This document shows positions 42,591 through 51,382 of a DNA stretch of 63,817 nt, piece by piece. This DNA comes from Herpetosiphonaceae bacterium (lineage in GTDB: Bacteria > Chloroflexota > Chloroflexia > Chloroflexales > Kallotenuaceae). Where the stretch lies: assembly GCA_013821605.1 (NCBI GenBank), contig JACDGP010000013.1, positions 1 through 63,817 of the forward strand, given 5' to 3'. The notes beneath the pieces are model-generated. The model ran no database searches. It was not told the origin of the DNA and saw nothing but the letters and a program-made list of their open reading frames with translations. The position numbers and the translations under genes were made by a program. Position 1 is the first letter of the stretch. Every line of letters starts with the position of its first letter.

Positions 42591-43755
42591 CGCTGCAACC
42601 CTACAGTACGGTGAGGCACTGACACCAGCGCTGCTGGGTGTTGATGCCCTCTACAGGGCCGAAGAGGATAACGGCGATGATGCAGGACTTGTCGTGCTGA
42701 ATATGAGTGCCACGCACCGACCGGAAGTATATGCCAGCTATGCGACGGCGGAGGCTCGTTTTGCCGACCTCGAACGGGCGGCGGAGGATTTGCCCGAAGC
42801 CGATCGCCAACTCTATTACGGGCAAGTCTGCCGTTCGACGCTGGCCTTCATGCGCTGGCGAGCCGGCAAGCTAGCCTTCACCGAGCAAGTCAGTCAATTC
42901 TTGCATGTGCTGGCGGCTCCGGCGAGTGATCATGAGCTAGACGGGCTGCGTGGCGAAATGCGGACGCTCCTTACACACATGGGGTATAGCGGCGACCTTG
43001 CAACCCAGTGTTCGGCCTGGGAGGAACGTAATCGCGTGCGTCCTGAGGAGGTGCCGGCTGTGCTGGCGGAACTGCTTGACGAGGCATGGGAGCGTACAGT
43101 TGAGCGCATGGAGCTACCGGCACCTAAATCAGACGGCATGCAGGTTAAAACTGTTTCAGGTGTGCCGTTCAACGCCCGCTGTGACTATCTACACCGCCAG
43201 GTCGAGCTTAATATCGATCCGATCCTAACGCGACCTGCTCTCAAACACCTGGCAGTGCATGAGTGCTATCCGGGCCACTACGTTCAATTCAAACTACGGG
43301 AAACGTGGTACCAGGAAGGCTCGGCCGCTGCTGATGGCCTCTTGTCAGTAGTTAATACGGCCAGTTCATCGACGTTTGAGGGGATCGCGGACAATGGACT
43401 CTACCTCCTTGATTGGATCGAAAGCGACGATGACCGCGTTTCTGCGTTGATGACGCGCTATCGTTCCGGTATCGGTACCGGTGCTGCCTGGCGGCTGCAT
43501 GCCGAAGGGTGGTCGCCGGAGCGGGTGACCGACTGGCTACATGGCCAATCGCTGGTGGGCGGCGAGGGTTGGGTCCATAATCGCATGCGTTTTATTGCCG
43601 CGCCGCAGCGTAGCGCGCTGATTTGGTCATATTGGTGGGGCGAAGCGTCGGTAACGCCGGTCTGGCGGGCGCTTGCTCCGCCCCAACGTCCGGCCTTTTT
43701 GCGCTTCTTGTATGGCCGAATGCACTCACCGCAGAGTGTCGCGCTGTTCGCATGA
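42583..43755 (+). CDS. DUF885-family protein 2
   Basis: A 390-residue DUF885-type protein with the more usual metal motif: AVHECYPGHYVQFKL near residue 225 (H-E-x4-H), followed by SSSTFEGIADNGLYLLDWI in place of EGWA. It is shorter than protein 1 and retains mainly the catalytic C-terminal half. AAGGAG lies six bases before the ATG inside the end of gene 1, and the two overlap by eight bases. The close coupling of a variant and a canonical member suggests a heteromeric complex, an inference. Confidence 0.85.
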   Translation: MLSAATLQYGEALTPALLGVDALYRAEEDNGDDAGLVVLNMSATHRPEVYASYATAEARFADLERAAEDLPEADRQLYYGQVCRSTLAFMRWRAGKLAFTEQVSQFLHVLAAPASDHELDGLRGEMRTLLTHMGYSGDLATQCSAWEERNRVRPEEVPAVLAELLDEAWERTVERMELPAPKSDGMQVKTVSGVPFNARCDYLHRQVELNIDPILTRPALKHLAVHECYPGHYVQFKLRETWYQEGSAAADGLLSVVNTASSSTFEGIADNGLYLLDWIESDDDRVSALMTRYRSGIGTGAAWRLHAEGWSPERVTDWLHGQSLVGGEGWVHNRMRFIAAPQRSALIWSYWWGEASVTPVWRALAPPQRPAFLRFLYGRMHSPQSVALFA

Positions 43756-43897
43756 AAGGAGGTACCGCAGCATTGCCTGCCCCGACGTTGTGACGACCCG
43801 ACGGTATGACTATGATGGTCACTGGCCGCACGTTGTGGATGACCGACTTGCTTGACCTGGCCTAACGTTCAGATTTTCCAAACGAAGGAGCGCTTTC

Positions 43898-45664
43898 ATG
43901 GCAAAACATGTTAACCACGACACAGAACGAAGCAGCATGGTGTCAATGGCAACCCCCTGTCTTCATCGCGTAGGCCGTCGACTTGTTTCGACGCTGGGTG
44001 TCAGCCTCGCATTGCTCGCACTGGTAGCATGCGGTGGTGCGCCGGCCTCGCCGACCGGTGGTGCAAGTGCCGCGACCAGCAGTGCCCCGGCCGTTAGCGC
44101 GACGATGGCTGCAACATCTGCCAGCAGTGTTGCTACGGCGGCCCCGGCAGCAGCCGGTGGAAATACTCTCACCTACGGTCTAGGCTTCGATGTTGACGAC
44201 ACACTTGACCCGCAGGTCACCAACTATGACTCAACGATCCGAGTCACAATGAACATTTGTGAGCCGCTGGTTTGGGAACCGGAGCCAGGCAAATACCAAC
44301 CGGCCCTGGCCGACTCATGGGACATCTCGCCCGACGCTAAAACCTATACCTTTCACCTCAAGAAGGGTGTCAAATTCACTGACGGTACAGATTTCAACGC
44401 CGACGCCGTTAAATTCACCTTTGATCGGGTCATGGACCCGGCGACCAAGGCTGGTCAATCCCACGATCAACTAGGCCCCTACGACCATACCGAGATCGTT
44501 GACCCCTATACTGTCAAGGTCGTGATGAAGCAAGGCTACGCGCCGCTGCTATCCAACCTCAACGGCTACCTAGGCATCGTCTCGCCCTCTGCGGTCAAGA
44601 AGATGGGCTTGGCCGACTTCGCACGCCATCCGGTCGGTACCGGCCCGTTCATGTTCAAAGAATGGGTGCCGAAAGATCATATCACACTGGTGAAGAACCC
44701 CGACTATAAGTGGGGCTCGTCGATGTTCAAGCACACCGGCCCGGCCTACCTCGACCAGATCATCTTCAAGGTCATCCCGGAAGACTCGGTCCGCACCGGG
44801 ACACTCAAGAGCGGTGAAACCCAGTACATCGATCAAATCGATCCACTGGAACTCCAGGCGCTTAAGGCCGATCCTAAGTTCAGCGTGATCCAGAAGGGTC
44901 AGCCGGGCTCCGGCTGGACCTTGTTACTCAACCAGACCAGCAAGGGCGCGATGAGCGATCCACAGGTGCGCTTGGCGATGGAATATGCGATCGACAAGGA
45001 GGGGGTCAATAAGGCTGTCTTCCAGGGTCTGAACCAGGTCGCGGCCAGTGCACTGATGAAGCCGACGCTGGGCTATGATGCTGCGACCGAGAAGATGTAT
45101 ACGTATGACCCCGAGAAAGCCAAACAAATCCTCGATCAGGCGGGTTGGAAGGTTGGGTCGGATGGCATCCGCGAGAAGGGTGGCCAGAAGCTCGCGATTG
45201 ATTTCCCAATCATCTCGCGGCCCAATGATAAGGCCATGGCCGAGTCGATCCAGGCCAGCCTGCGGGATGTTGGCATCGACTTCAAGGTGAATCCCTTGGA
45301 GCGTGCGGCTGCCCGTGATCTCATCAAGCAAAACAAATACGACGCAAGCTTCATGTGGTTCTCCTACGGTGATCCGGACGTGATGCGCACCTTGTTTGCT
45401 TCGGCTAATGCAGATGCCTTCAACCGTGCGAAATACAAAGTGCCGGAGGTCGACAAGATGCTGGATGACGCGGCCGCGACCACTGATACGGCCAAGCGTA
45501 CGCAATTATATGCGCAGATTCAGGAACGGGTCCTGAAGGATACGGCGGTCGTGCCGCTGGTCGATACGATCGTCTACAATGCCAAGCGGGCCGAAGTACA
45601 GGGTGATTCTATCGACGCGCTGGCCTCCTACGTTTGGCTCTACGACGTACAGATCAAAAAATAA
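43898..45664 (+). CDS. Family-5 ABC transporter substrate-binding lipoprotein
   Basis: A 588-residue extracellular solute-binding protein of the oligopeptide/nickel/glycoside type. It has a long N-region and a lipoprotein signal ending SLALLALVACGG (lipid Cys near residue 46), then a Ser/Ala/Thr linker to about 85. The mature part has DDTLDPQVTNYDSTIRVTMN, NICEPLVWEPEPGKYQPALA, SWDISPDAKTYTFHLKKGVKF, HPVGTGPFMFKEW and KDTAVVPLVDTIVY, all standard for the family. GAAGGAGCG precedes the start. It is followed by two permease genes, but no ATPase gene of this importer is present in the window. Confidence 0.93.
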   Translation: MAKHVNHDTERSSMVSMATPCLHRVGRRLVSTLGVSLALLALVACGGAPASPTGGASAATSSAPAVSATMAATSASSVATAAPAAAGGNTLTYGLGFDVDDTLDPQVTNYDSTIRVTMNICEPLVWEPEPGKYQPALADSWDISPDAKTYTFHLKKGVKFTDGTDFNADAVKFTFDRVMDPATKAGQSHDQLGPYDHTEIVDPYTVKVVMKQGYAPLLSNLNGYLGIVSPSAVKKMGLADFARHPVGTGPFMFKEWVPKDHITLVKNPDYKWGSSMFKHTGPAYLDQIIFKVIPEDSVRTGTLKSGETQYIDQIDPLELQALKADPKFSVIQKGQPGSGWTLLLNQTSKGAMSDPQVRLAMEYAIDKEGVNKAVFQGLNQVAASALMKPTLGYDAATEKMYTYDPEKAKQILDQAGWKVGSDGIREKGGQKLAIDFPIISRPNDKAMAESIQASLRDVGIDFKVNPLERAAARDLIKQNKYDASFMWFSYGDPDVMRTLFASANADAFNRAKYKVPEVDKMLDDAAATTDTAKRTQLYAQIQERVLKDTAVVPLVDTIVYNAKRAEVQGDSIDALASYVWLYDVQIKK

Positions 45665-45675
45665 GGGCGGACGGT

Positions 45676-45706
45676 GCTGGGCTTGTGTTTGGTAATCAAG
45701 CCCAGC
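45676..45706 (+). terminator. Attenuating hairpin between binding protein and permease genes
   Basis: GCTGGGCTTG pairs perfectly over ten bases with CAAGCCCAGC around an 11-base loop, 11 bases after the stop codon. No T-run follows. Such intra-operon stems commonly stabilise the upstream mRNA so that binding protein exceeds permease. Confidence 0.55.
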
Positions 45707-45750
45707 CCGCATATGGTGCAGATAGCAAGTAAGTACAAGGCTGGCAGGCT

Positions 45751-46674
45751 ATGTTGATCTTTATTTCGCGGCGGCTGGTGCACGCCATTCCGGTATTCGT
45801 AGGCATCTCGGTGTTGACCTTTGCAATGCTGCATCTGGTGCCCGGTGACCCGGTCATGATCTTTGCCGGTGATAAACCGATGACCGAAGAGCGTGCCGTC
45901 ATGCTCCGCCACCAACTTGGCTTAGACCGGCCTTTATATGTCCAGTACTGGGATTATGCCAGTCATGCCTTGCGCGGTGATCTTGGGGTAGGCCTGCGTA
46001 GCCAGCGCCCCGTCGTTGATAGTATTCGTGAAGCGTTGCCTGGAACCTTGCAATTGACCATTACGGCGATGCTGATCGCGGCCGTCGTTGGAATTACACT
46101 TGGGATTATCGCTGCGATTGCGCATGGCACGTGGATCGACACCGCCGCGATGTCGTTCGCCATGCTTGGTATCTCGATGCCGGTCTTTTACTCTAGCTTG
46201 TTATTGCTGTTGGTCTTCTCATTCCGGCTCGCCTGGTTCCCTGCCACGGGCCAGGGTGGCTTTTCACGGCTTGTGTTGCCGTCTATTGCCCTCGGTTTAG
46301 CCTCATCGGCCGCGCTAGCTCGCTTGGTGCGCTCTAGTATGCTGGAGGTGTTGCGCCAGGAGTATATCGTGACGGCGCGGGCGAAAGGGCTGCATGCGAA
46401 TACTGTGATCGTGCGGCACGCCGTCAAAAACATGCTGATCCCCACGGTGACGATGCTTGGTCTACAAATCGGCGGGCTGTTGGGCGGTGCCGTCGTAACC
46501 GAAACAATCTTTTCAAGGCCGGGCTTAGGTCGCTTGGCGGTGGACGCGATCTCGAGTCGCGATTTTCCGCTGGTGCAAGGGACAGTGTTGTTCGCAGCCG
46601 CTACCTACGTGCTGGTCAACTTGGTGGTTGACACACTCTACGCGGCAATCGATCCGCGAATTCACTACCGGTAA
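45751..46674 (+). CDS. DppB-type ABC transporter permease
   Basis: A 307-residue membrane protein with about six helices (RLVHAIPVFVGISVLTFAML first). The family opening VPGDPVMIFAGDKPMTEE and HQLGLDRPLYVQYWDY is followed by the EAA loop YIVTARAKGLHANTVIVRHAVKN and AVVTETIFSRPGLGRLAVDA. It pairs with the DppC-type permease ten bases downstream and with the lipoprotein upstream to form an importer of peptides, oligosaccharides or similar compounds. Confidence 0.93.
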   Translation: MLIFISRRLVHAIPVFVGISVLTFAMLHLVPGDPVMIFAGDKPMTEERAVMLRHQLGLDRPLYVQYWDYASHALRGDLGVGLRSQRPVVDSIREALPGTLQLTITAMLIAAVVGITLGIIAAIAHGTWIDTAAMSFAMLGISMPVFYSSLLLLLVFSFRLAWFPATGQGGFSRLVLPSIALGLASSAALARLVRSSMLEVLRQEYIVTARAKGLHANTVIVRHAVKNMLIPTVTMLGLQIGGLLGGAVVTETIFSRPGLGRLAVDAISSRDFPLVQGTVLFAAATYVLVNLVVDTLYAAIDPRIHYR

Positions 46675-46684
46675 GGGCAGCGGT

Positions 46685-47584
46685 ATGGCACAACTTTCAG
46701 TTTCGGCGCGTTCACAAATGCAGGAGCGTGCTCCGGCAGGACGTAGTCCGGCTCAAGAGACGTGGCGGCATCTGCTGCACAGCAAGAGTGCCTTGATCGG
46801 TGGCAGCTTGCTGTTACTCATCGTGCTGGTCGCGCTCCTAGCACCCTATATCAACCTGTATGACCCCATCAAGTCGAATATGCGCTCGCCGCTCCAGGCT
46901 CCCACGCTGGCGCATCCTATGGGCACCGACCGCTTTGGCCGTGACGTTTTCTCCCGCGTCCTATGGGGTGGCCGGCTGTCGCTCCCGGTTGGCTTCGTCT
47001 CGGTCGTGATTGCAGCGGTGGCGGGGGTAACGTTGGGCTTGATCGCGGGCTACTATGGCGGCTATATCGACACTGTGATCATGCGCTGCGTTGACCTGCT
47101 GCTGGCCTTTCCCGGCATTTTGCTGGCCCTTGCGATTGTCGCCGTCCTGGGGCCTAGCCTCCTGAACCTTATGATCGCCGTCGGGATTTCTTCCATTCCA
47201 GATTATGTGCGCGTGACGCGCGGCAGTGTGTTGAGTGTCAAAGAACGTGACTTTGTGCTGGCAGCTCGCACGCTTGGCGTCCATGATCGCTTGATTCTGT
47301 TCCGCCATATTCTCCCCAATGTCATGGCAGCGCTTATCGTCTTGGCGACCTTGGGCATGGCATCCGCGATTATCACGGGGTCGGCCCTCAGCTTTTTGGG
47401 CCTCGGTATCCGTCCGCCGACCCCCGAGTGGGGCAACATGCTATCTGAGGGTCGTGAATTCTTGCAGCGCGCTTGGTGGGTCGCCTTTTTCCCTGGTTTA
47501 GCCATTATGCTCACGGTGTTTGCGATCAACCTGCTCGGCGATGGCTTGCGCGATGCTCTCGATCCGCGCATGCGTGGCTCCTGA
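46685..47584 (+). CDS. DppC-type ABC transporter permease
   Basis: A 299-residue permease with an extended cytoplasmic N terminus and six predicted helices (ALIGGSLLLLIVLVALLAPY first). Signatures are HPMGTDRFGRDVFSRVLWGG, the EAA loop DFVLAARTLGVHDRLILFRH and the closing FLGLGIRPPTPEWGNML. The start at 46685 is chosen for its position ten bases after the previous stop and the end of homology; an upstream in-frame start would overlap the DppB-type gene. No DppD/DppF ATPase follows; SDR genes come next. Confidence 0.93.
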   Translation: MAQLSVSARSQMQERAPAGRSPAQETWRHLLHSKSALIGGSLLLLIVLVALLAPYINLYDPIKSNMRSPLQAPTLAHPMGTDRFGRDVFSRVLWGGRLSLPVGFVSVVIAAVAGVTLGLIAGYYGGYIDTVIMRCVDLLLAFPGILLALAIVAVLGPSLLNLMIAVGISSIPDYVRVTRGSVLSVKERDFVLAARTLGVHDRLILFRHILPNVMAALIVLATLGMASAIITGSALSFLGLGIRPPTPEWGNMLSEGREFLQRAWWVAFFPGLAIMLTVFAINLLGDGLRDALDPRMRGS

Positions 47585-47600
47585 TTTTTGAAAGGGCATT

Positions 47601-48404
47601 ATGCGTTTCGATAACAAAGTGGCCGTGATTACCGGGGCCGGTAATGGGATTGGGCTGGCGATTGCCCATGCTTTTGTCTCTGAGGGTGCGACCGTCGTGG
47701 TGGCCGAAATCAACCTAGCTGCGCGCGAACGCGCCGTTGCCGAGCTTCTAGCGGCGGGTGGGAAGGCCTTCGGTGTTGGGGTCGACGTTGCCGATGAAGA
47801 TCAGGTCGCCCAGCTGGTCGTGCGCACGGTTGCCGAACTAGGCCACATCGATATTCTCGTCAACAATGCTGGCGTGGTCGCGCACCGGCTGTTGATTGAT
47901 ATGGATCGTGAAACATGGGACCGGCAACTTGCGGTCCAGCTCACCGGACCCTTTTTGTGTGCGAAGCACGTGGCACGCCATATGATCGAGCAGGGCATTA
48001 CCGGCAAGATTGTTAACATCTCCTCGGTTGCAGCGCTCATGGGCCGCATCAAGGGTGGGCCGCATTGTGCTTCCAAGGCTGGCCTAACCCTGCTCACAAA
48101 AGTGCTGGCGATGGAATTGGGCGAGTATCATATTAACGTGAATGCGGTCGCCCCCGGCCTGATCGAGGTACCGGCCCAACGCGATGAATATAACCTTTCC
48201 GCGACCTATCAGGAGCGCTACCTACAGGAGATTCCCTTGGGGCGAGTCGGGCAACCGGAGGACATTGCGAAAGCAGTCCTGTTTCTCGCTTCAACCGATG
48301 CTGATTGGATCTCGGGGCAGTTGCACGTCGTTGACGGTGGCCTGATGTCCGGCCACTTATCATTCCAAGGTGTCCATGATTATAGCCTGCTACATGGCCA
48401 CTAG
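47601..48404 (+). CDS. Short-chain dehydrogenase with substituted catalytic Tyr
   Basis: A 267-residue SDR with TGAGNGIGLAIAHAF as cofactor loop, VVAEIN after it, NNAGVVAHR, and Ser in VNISSVAALMG. The active-site motif reads PHCASKAG, so a His stands four residues before the Lys where nearly all classical SDRs have Tyr. The codon is CAT at 48062. The C-terminal ADWISGQLHVVDGGL is normal. It may use His as acid/base, act as a binding partner of the second SDR, or be impaired. GAAAGGG precedes the start. Next gene begins 12 bases later. Confidence 0.9.
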   Translation: MRFDNKVAVITGAGNGIGLAIAHAFVSEGATVVVAEINLAARERAVAELLAAGGKAFGVGVDVADEDQVAQLVVRTVAELGHIDILVNNAGVVAHRLLIDMDRETWDRQLAVQLTGPFLCAKHVARHMIEQGITGKIVNISSVAALMGRIKGGPHCASKAGLTLLTKVLAMELGEYHINVNAVAPGLIEVPAQRDEYNLSATYQERYLQEIPLGRVGQPEDIAKAVLFLASTDADWISGQLHVVDGGLMSGHLSFQGVHDYSLLHGH

Positions 48405-48416
48405 CAAAGGAGGCGC

Positions 48417-49253
48417 ATGAAGCTACTTGACGGCCAAGTGGTGTTGGTAACTGGTGCGGCGCGCGGCCTAGGCTGGGGCATTGCACGGGCCTTTGGTCAG
48501 GCCGGTGCCAAAGTCTGCGTGACCGACATTAATATGCAGGAACTGGCGCGCGCAGAGCGTGACCTTCGAGCCGATGAAGCCGATGTGCTGGCGCTCCCGC
48601 TGGATGTCAGTGACCTCGCGGCCTGGGACGTAACAGTGCAGTGGGTCGTAGAACAGTGCGGTCGGCTGGATGTGCTGGTGCATAACGCGATCTTTATGCC
48701 GCTCGTATCCTTCGAGGATACGTCGCCCGAGTTATGGTGGCAGCAGTTGCAGGTCAGCTTGGGCGGTCTCTTTAATGGAACGCGGGCCGTGTGGGAGGTT
48801 ATGAAACGACAGGGTGGTGGTCATATCATGGGCATCGCCAGTGGCTCAAGTGTACGTGGCTTTAAGGACGAGGTCACGTATTGCACCGGCAAGCATGGTC
48901 AAGAGGGTTTCGTCAAAGCATTGTCATTGGAAGCCGCACCGTATAACATCGCCATTAATACCGTTGGTCCTGGCAAAATGATTAAGCCGACCCGCATCGA
49001 TTGGGCGACGCTGGATGCCATGCCTGCGGCAGAAAAGGCGGGCTGGGCCGATCCCGTGGTACTCGGGCAGGGCTTTGTGTGGCTCGCCGGGCAACCACCT
49101 TCACGGTTTACCGGTTTGCGCTTCGATGCCGGTCCGATCAGCGATACACTGGCGTGCGAAGGCCCGGATTTCGCCTTCGCCCCCGAAAAGGTAACCCTGA
49201 ATCCCGACGACTTTGTGGCACGCCAGCAGTGGTATGCCAACTATCCCGATTGA
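48417..49253 (+). CDS. Short-chain dehydrogenase (second of tandem pair)
   Basis: A 278-residue SDR with TGAARGLGWGIARAFGQAGA, VCVTDIN and a Ser-bearing IASGSSVRGF. The active pair YCTGK is intact here. The usual NNAG is HNAIF and the C-terminal part is atypical (RFTGLRFDAGPISDTLACEG), without the GGxx end of FabG-like enzymes. AAAGGAGG lies four bases upstream of ATG. Together with the preceding SDR it may oxidise or epimerise the same intermediate. Substrate unknown. Confidence 0.9.
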   Translation: MKLLDGQVVLVTGAARGLGWGIARAFGQAGAKVCVTDINMQELARAERDLRADEADVLALPLDVSDLAAWDVTVQWVVEQCGRLDVLVHNAIFMPLVSFEDTSPELWWQQLQVSLGGLFNGTRAVWEVMKRQGGGHIMGIASGSSVRGFKDEVTYCTGKHGQEGFVKALSLEAAPYNIAINTVGPGKMIKPTRIDWATLDAMPAAEKAGWADPVVLGQGFVWLAGQPPSRFTGLRFDAGPISDTLACEGPDFAFAPEKVTLNPDDFVARQQWYANYPD

Positions 49254-49269
49254 GCAGGAGACACAACGC

Positions 49270-50274
49270 ATGACGAACGATAAGCTGCGCTGGGGCATCT
49301 TAAGCACCGCCAATATTGGCAAGAAAGCGGTGATCCCGGCGATCAAGGCATCCAGCAATGGCACCGTCGCTGCGCTCGCCAGTCGTGATGGGCAACATGC
49401 CCAAGTGGTGGCGACTGAGCTAGGGATCCCCCAGAGTTATGGCAGCTACGAGGAGTTGCTGGCCGATCCTGGCATTGACGCCGTCTATATCCCCCTGCCG
49501 AACAGTTTGCATTACGAATGGACGATCAAGGCGGCTCGCGCTGGCAAACACATTTTATGTGAAAAGCCGCTCGCACTGAATGCCGATCAATGTATGGAGA
49601 TGGCGGTGGCGGCAGAGCAAGCCGGTGTGCTTTTGATGGAAGCATTTATGTATCGCTTCCATCCACAGCTCGCCCAAGTGCGCGCACTGCTTGATCAAGG
49701 GGCGATCGGTGACGTCCGCCTGCTGCGCAGTGCCTTTACCTTTCGCCTAACGAACCCCGCAAATATCCGGCTCCAATCCGAACTCGGCGGCGGCTCTCTG
49801 ATGGATGTCGGCTGTTACTGCGTTAACCTGAGCCGCACCTTGTTCGATGCCGAGCCTGTCGAAGTGCAGGCCTTTGCCAGTTGGAGCGCGGGCGGCGTTG
49901 ATGAGCAAATAGTTGGGACACTACACTTTGCTAACGGGCGCTATGCTCAGTTCGACTCGGCCCTCACCCTAGCACGCCGCGAAACCTACCAGGTCGTCGG
50001 TACTGATGGAGTACTAGACCTACCGGTGGCCTTCCTGCCGGGCACAAACGACACGCTCATCTATCAGAACCGCGGTGGACCCAACGAGCAAAGCTACACC
50101 GTGGCAGGCGTGGACGAGTACCGCCTGATGGTTGAACACTTTGCCGGTGCTGTTCTGGGGCAGCGACCAGTACGTTATCCAGCCAGCGAGGCGGCACGCA
50201 ACGTGCGGGTCATCGAGGCATTGTATCGTTCGGCGCGCAATAATGGCCGTCCAGAAGCAGTCGAGCCGGTCTAG
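49270..50274 (+). CDS. Gfo/Idh/MocA-family oxidoreductase (second)
   Basis: A 334-residue NAD(P)-dependent dehydrogenase: LRWGILSTANIGKKAVIPAI as Rossmann start, AVYIPLPNSLHYEW, CEKPLALNADQ with the catalytic Lys and GGGSLMDVGCYCVNLSRTLF in the C-terminal domain. These resemble the dimeric dihydrodiol/D-xylose dehydrogenase subgroup. ATG at 49270 follows AGGAGA with nine bases between; an upstream in-frame start would lie inside the SDR gene. Part of the long catabolic operon, 17 bases after the SDR. Confidence 0.92.
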   Translation: MTNDKLRWGILSTANIGKKAVIPAIKASSNGTVAALASRDGQHAQVVATELGIPQSYGSYEELLADPGIDAVYIPLPNSLHYEWTIKAARAGKHILCEKPLALNADQCMEMAVAAEQAGVLLMEAFMYRFHPQLAQVRALLDQGAIGDVRLLRSAFTFRLTNPANIRLQSELGGGSLMDVGCYCVNLSRTLFDAEPVEVQAFASWSAGGVDEQIVGTLHFANGRYAQFDSALTLARRETYQVVGTDGVLDLPVAFLPGTNDTLIYQNRGGPNEQSYTVAGVDEYRLMVEHFAGAVLGQRPVRYPASEAARNVRVIEALYRSARNNGRPEAVEPV

Positions 50275-50313
50275 CGGCAATCATGTAACCACAGCATAAA
50301 GGAAGTCCGATCC

Positions 50314-51363
50314 ATGCCCGCTAACGAGCACTATAACCTGCTGATCACCAGCTACCTAGAATCGGAATATGTTCAACGTATTCGGGCGGTCGACGCGCGG
50401 CTCCAGGTGATCTATGAGCCAGCATTGCTCCAGCCGCCGCGCTACGCTGCCGATCATGTAGGTCGCCCGACCAAACGCTCAGCCGAGCAAGAAGCGCAGT
50501 GGCAGCAGCTTTTGGGACAGGCCGATATTTTGTTCGACTTCGATCCTACGCACCGCGAGGACTTACCTGAGTTAGCCCCCAATGTGCGGTGGATTCAAGC
50601 TACCAGTGCTGGTATCGGCCAATTCGTCAAAGGGCGGCAGTATGATGCCCGCATGCCGCAAACCCAATTCACCACGGCCAGTGGAGTCCATGCTGTGCCG
50701 CTGGCCGAGTTCTGCATCATGGCCATGCTGATGTTTAACAAAGGGCTGCCACGCATGGTCGCTGACCAGCAACGAAAGCATTGGGAACGCTACGCCGGCA
50801 CCGATTTGGAAGACCGGACCCTCGCGATCATCGGTGTTGGGCGGGTCGGTCAGGAGGTTGCGCGCCTCGCACAAGCGTTTGGCATGCGCGTCATCGGCAC
50901 AAAGCGCAGCGTGGCGGGAGTTGATCCGGCAGCTTTGTCGTTGGACCGTTTATATGCGCCGGAAGAGCTACATGATTTGCTCCGTGAGGCAGAATACTTG
51001 GTCCTAATCACGCCCCATACACCTGCTACCGAGCAAATGATCGGTCCGGCCGAGTTGGCGGCCCTGCCACGCGGTGCAGTGCTGATTAATATTGGGCGGG
51101 GTGCGACAGTTAATGAGCCGGCCTTGATCGAGGCGCTACGCTCGGGTCAGGTTGGAGCAGCCGCGCTGGATGTCTTTGCGGCAGAGCCCCTACCACCCGA
51201 GAGCCCCTTATGGGGCATGCCGAACGTACTGGTGAGTCCGCACTCAGCCAGCACGAGCGACCGGGAAAACGAACGCATCACCGAGCTGTTTTGTGATAAT
51301 CTGCGGCGCTATCTCGCGGATGAACCGTTGCTTAACGTGTTGAACACAGAAACATTGTATTGA
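50314..51363 (+). CDS. D-2-hydroxyacid dehydrogenase (NAD-binding)
   Basis: A 349-residue enzyme with the complete signature set. The cofactor loop is IIGVGRVGQEVARLAQAFGM. The three catalytic residues are Arg in INIGRGATVNEPAL, Glu in LDVFAAEPLPPESPLW and His in LVSPHSAST. It would interconvert a 2-keto acid and a D-2-hydroxy acid, or a phosphorylated or sugar-acid analogue. AAAGGAAG precedes the ATG. It lies between the Gfo/Idh gene and the aldolase gene, consistent with a sugar-acid degradation path. Confidence 0.92.
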   Translation: MPANEHYNLLITSYLESEYVQRIRAVDARLQVIYEPALLQPPRYAADHVGRPTKRSAEQEAQWQQLLGQADILFDFDPTHREDLPELAPNVRWIQATSAGIGQFVKGRQYDARMPQTQFTTASGVHAVPLAEFCIMAMLMFNKGLPRMVADQQRKHWERYAGTDLEDRTLAIIGVGRVGQEVARLAQAFGMRVIGTKRSVAGVDPAALSLDRLYAPEELHDLLREAEYLVLITPHTPATEQMIGPAELAALPRGAVLINIGRGATVNEPALIEALRSGQVGAAALDVFAAEPLPPESPLWGMPNVLVSPHSASTSDRENERITELFCDNLRRYLADEPLLNVLNTETLY

Positions 51364-51382
51364 GCGGAAGGCACCTTACAGG

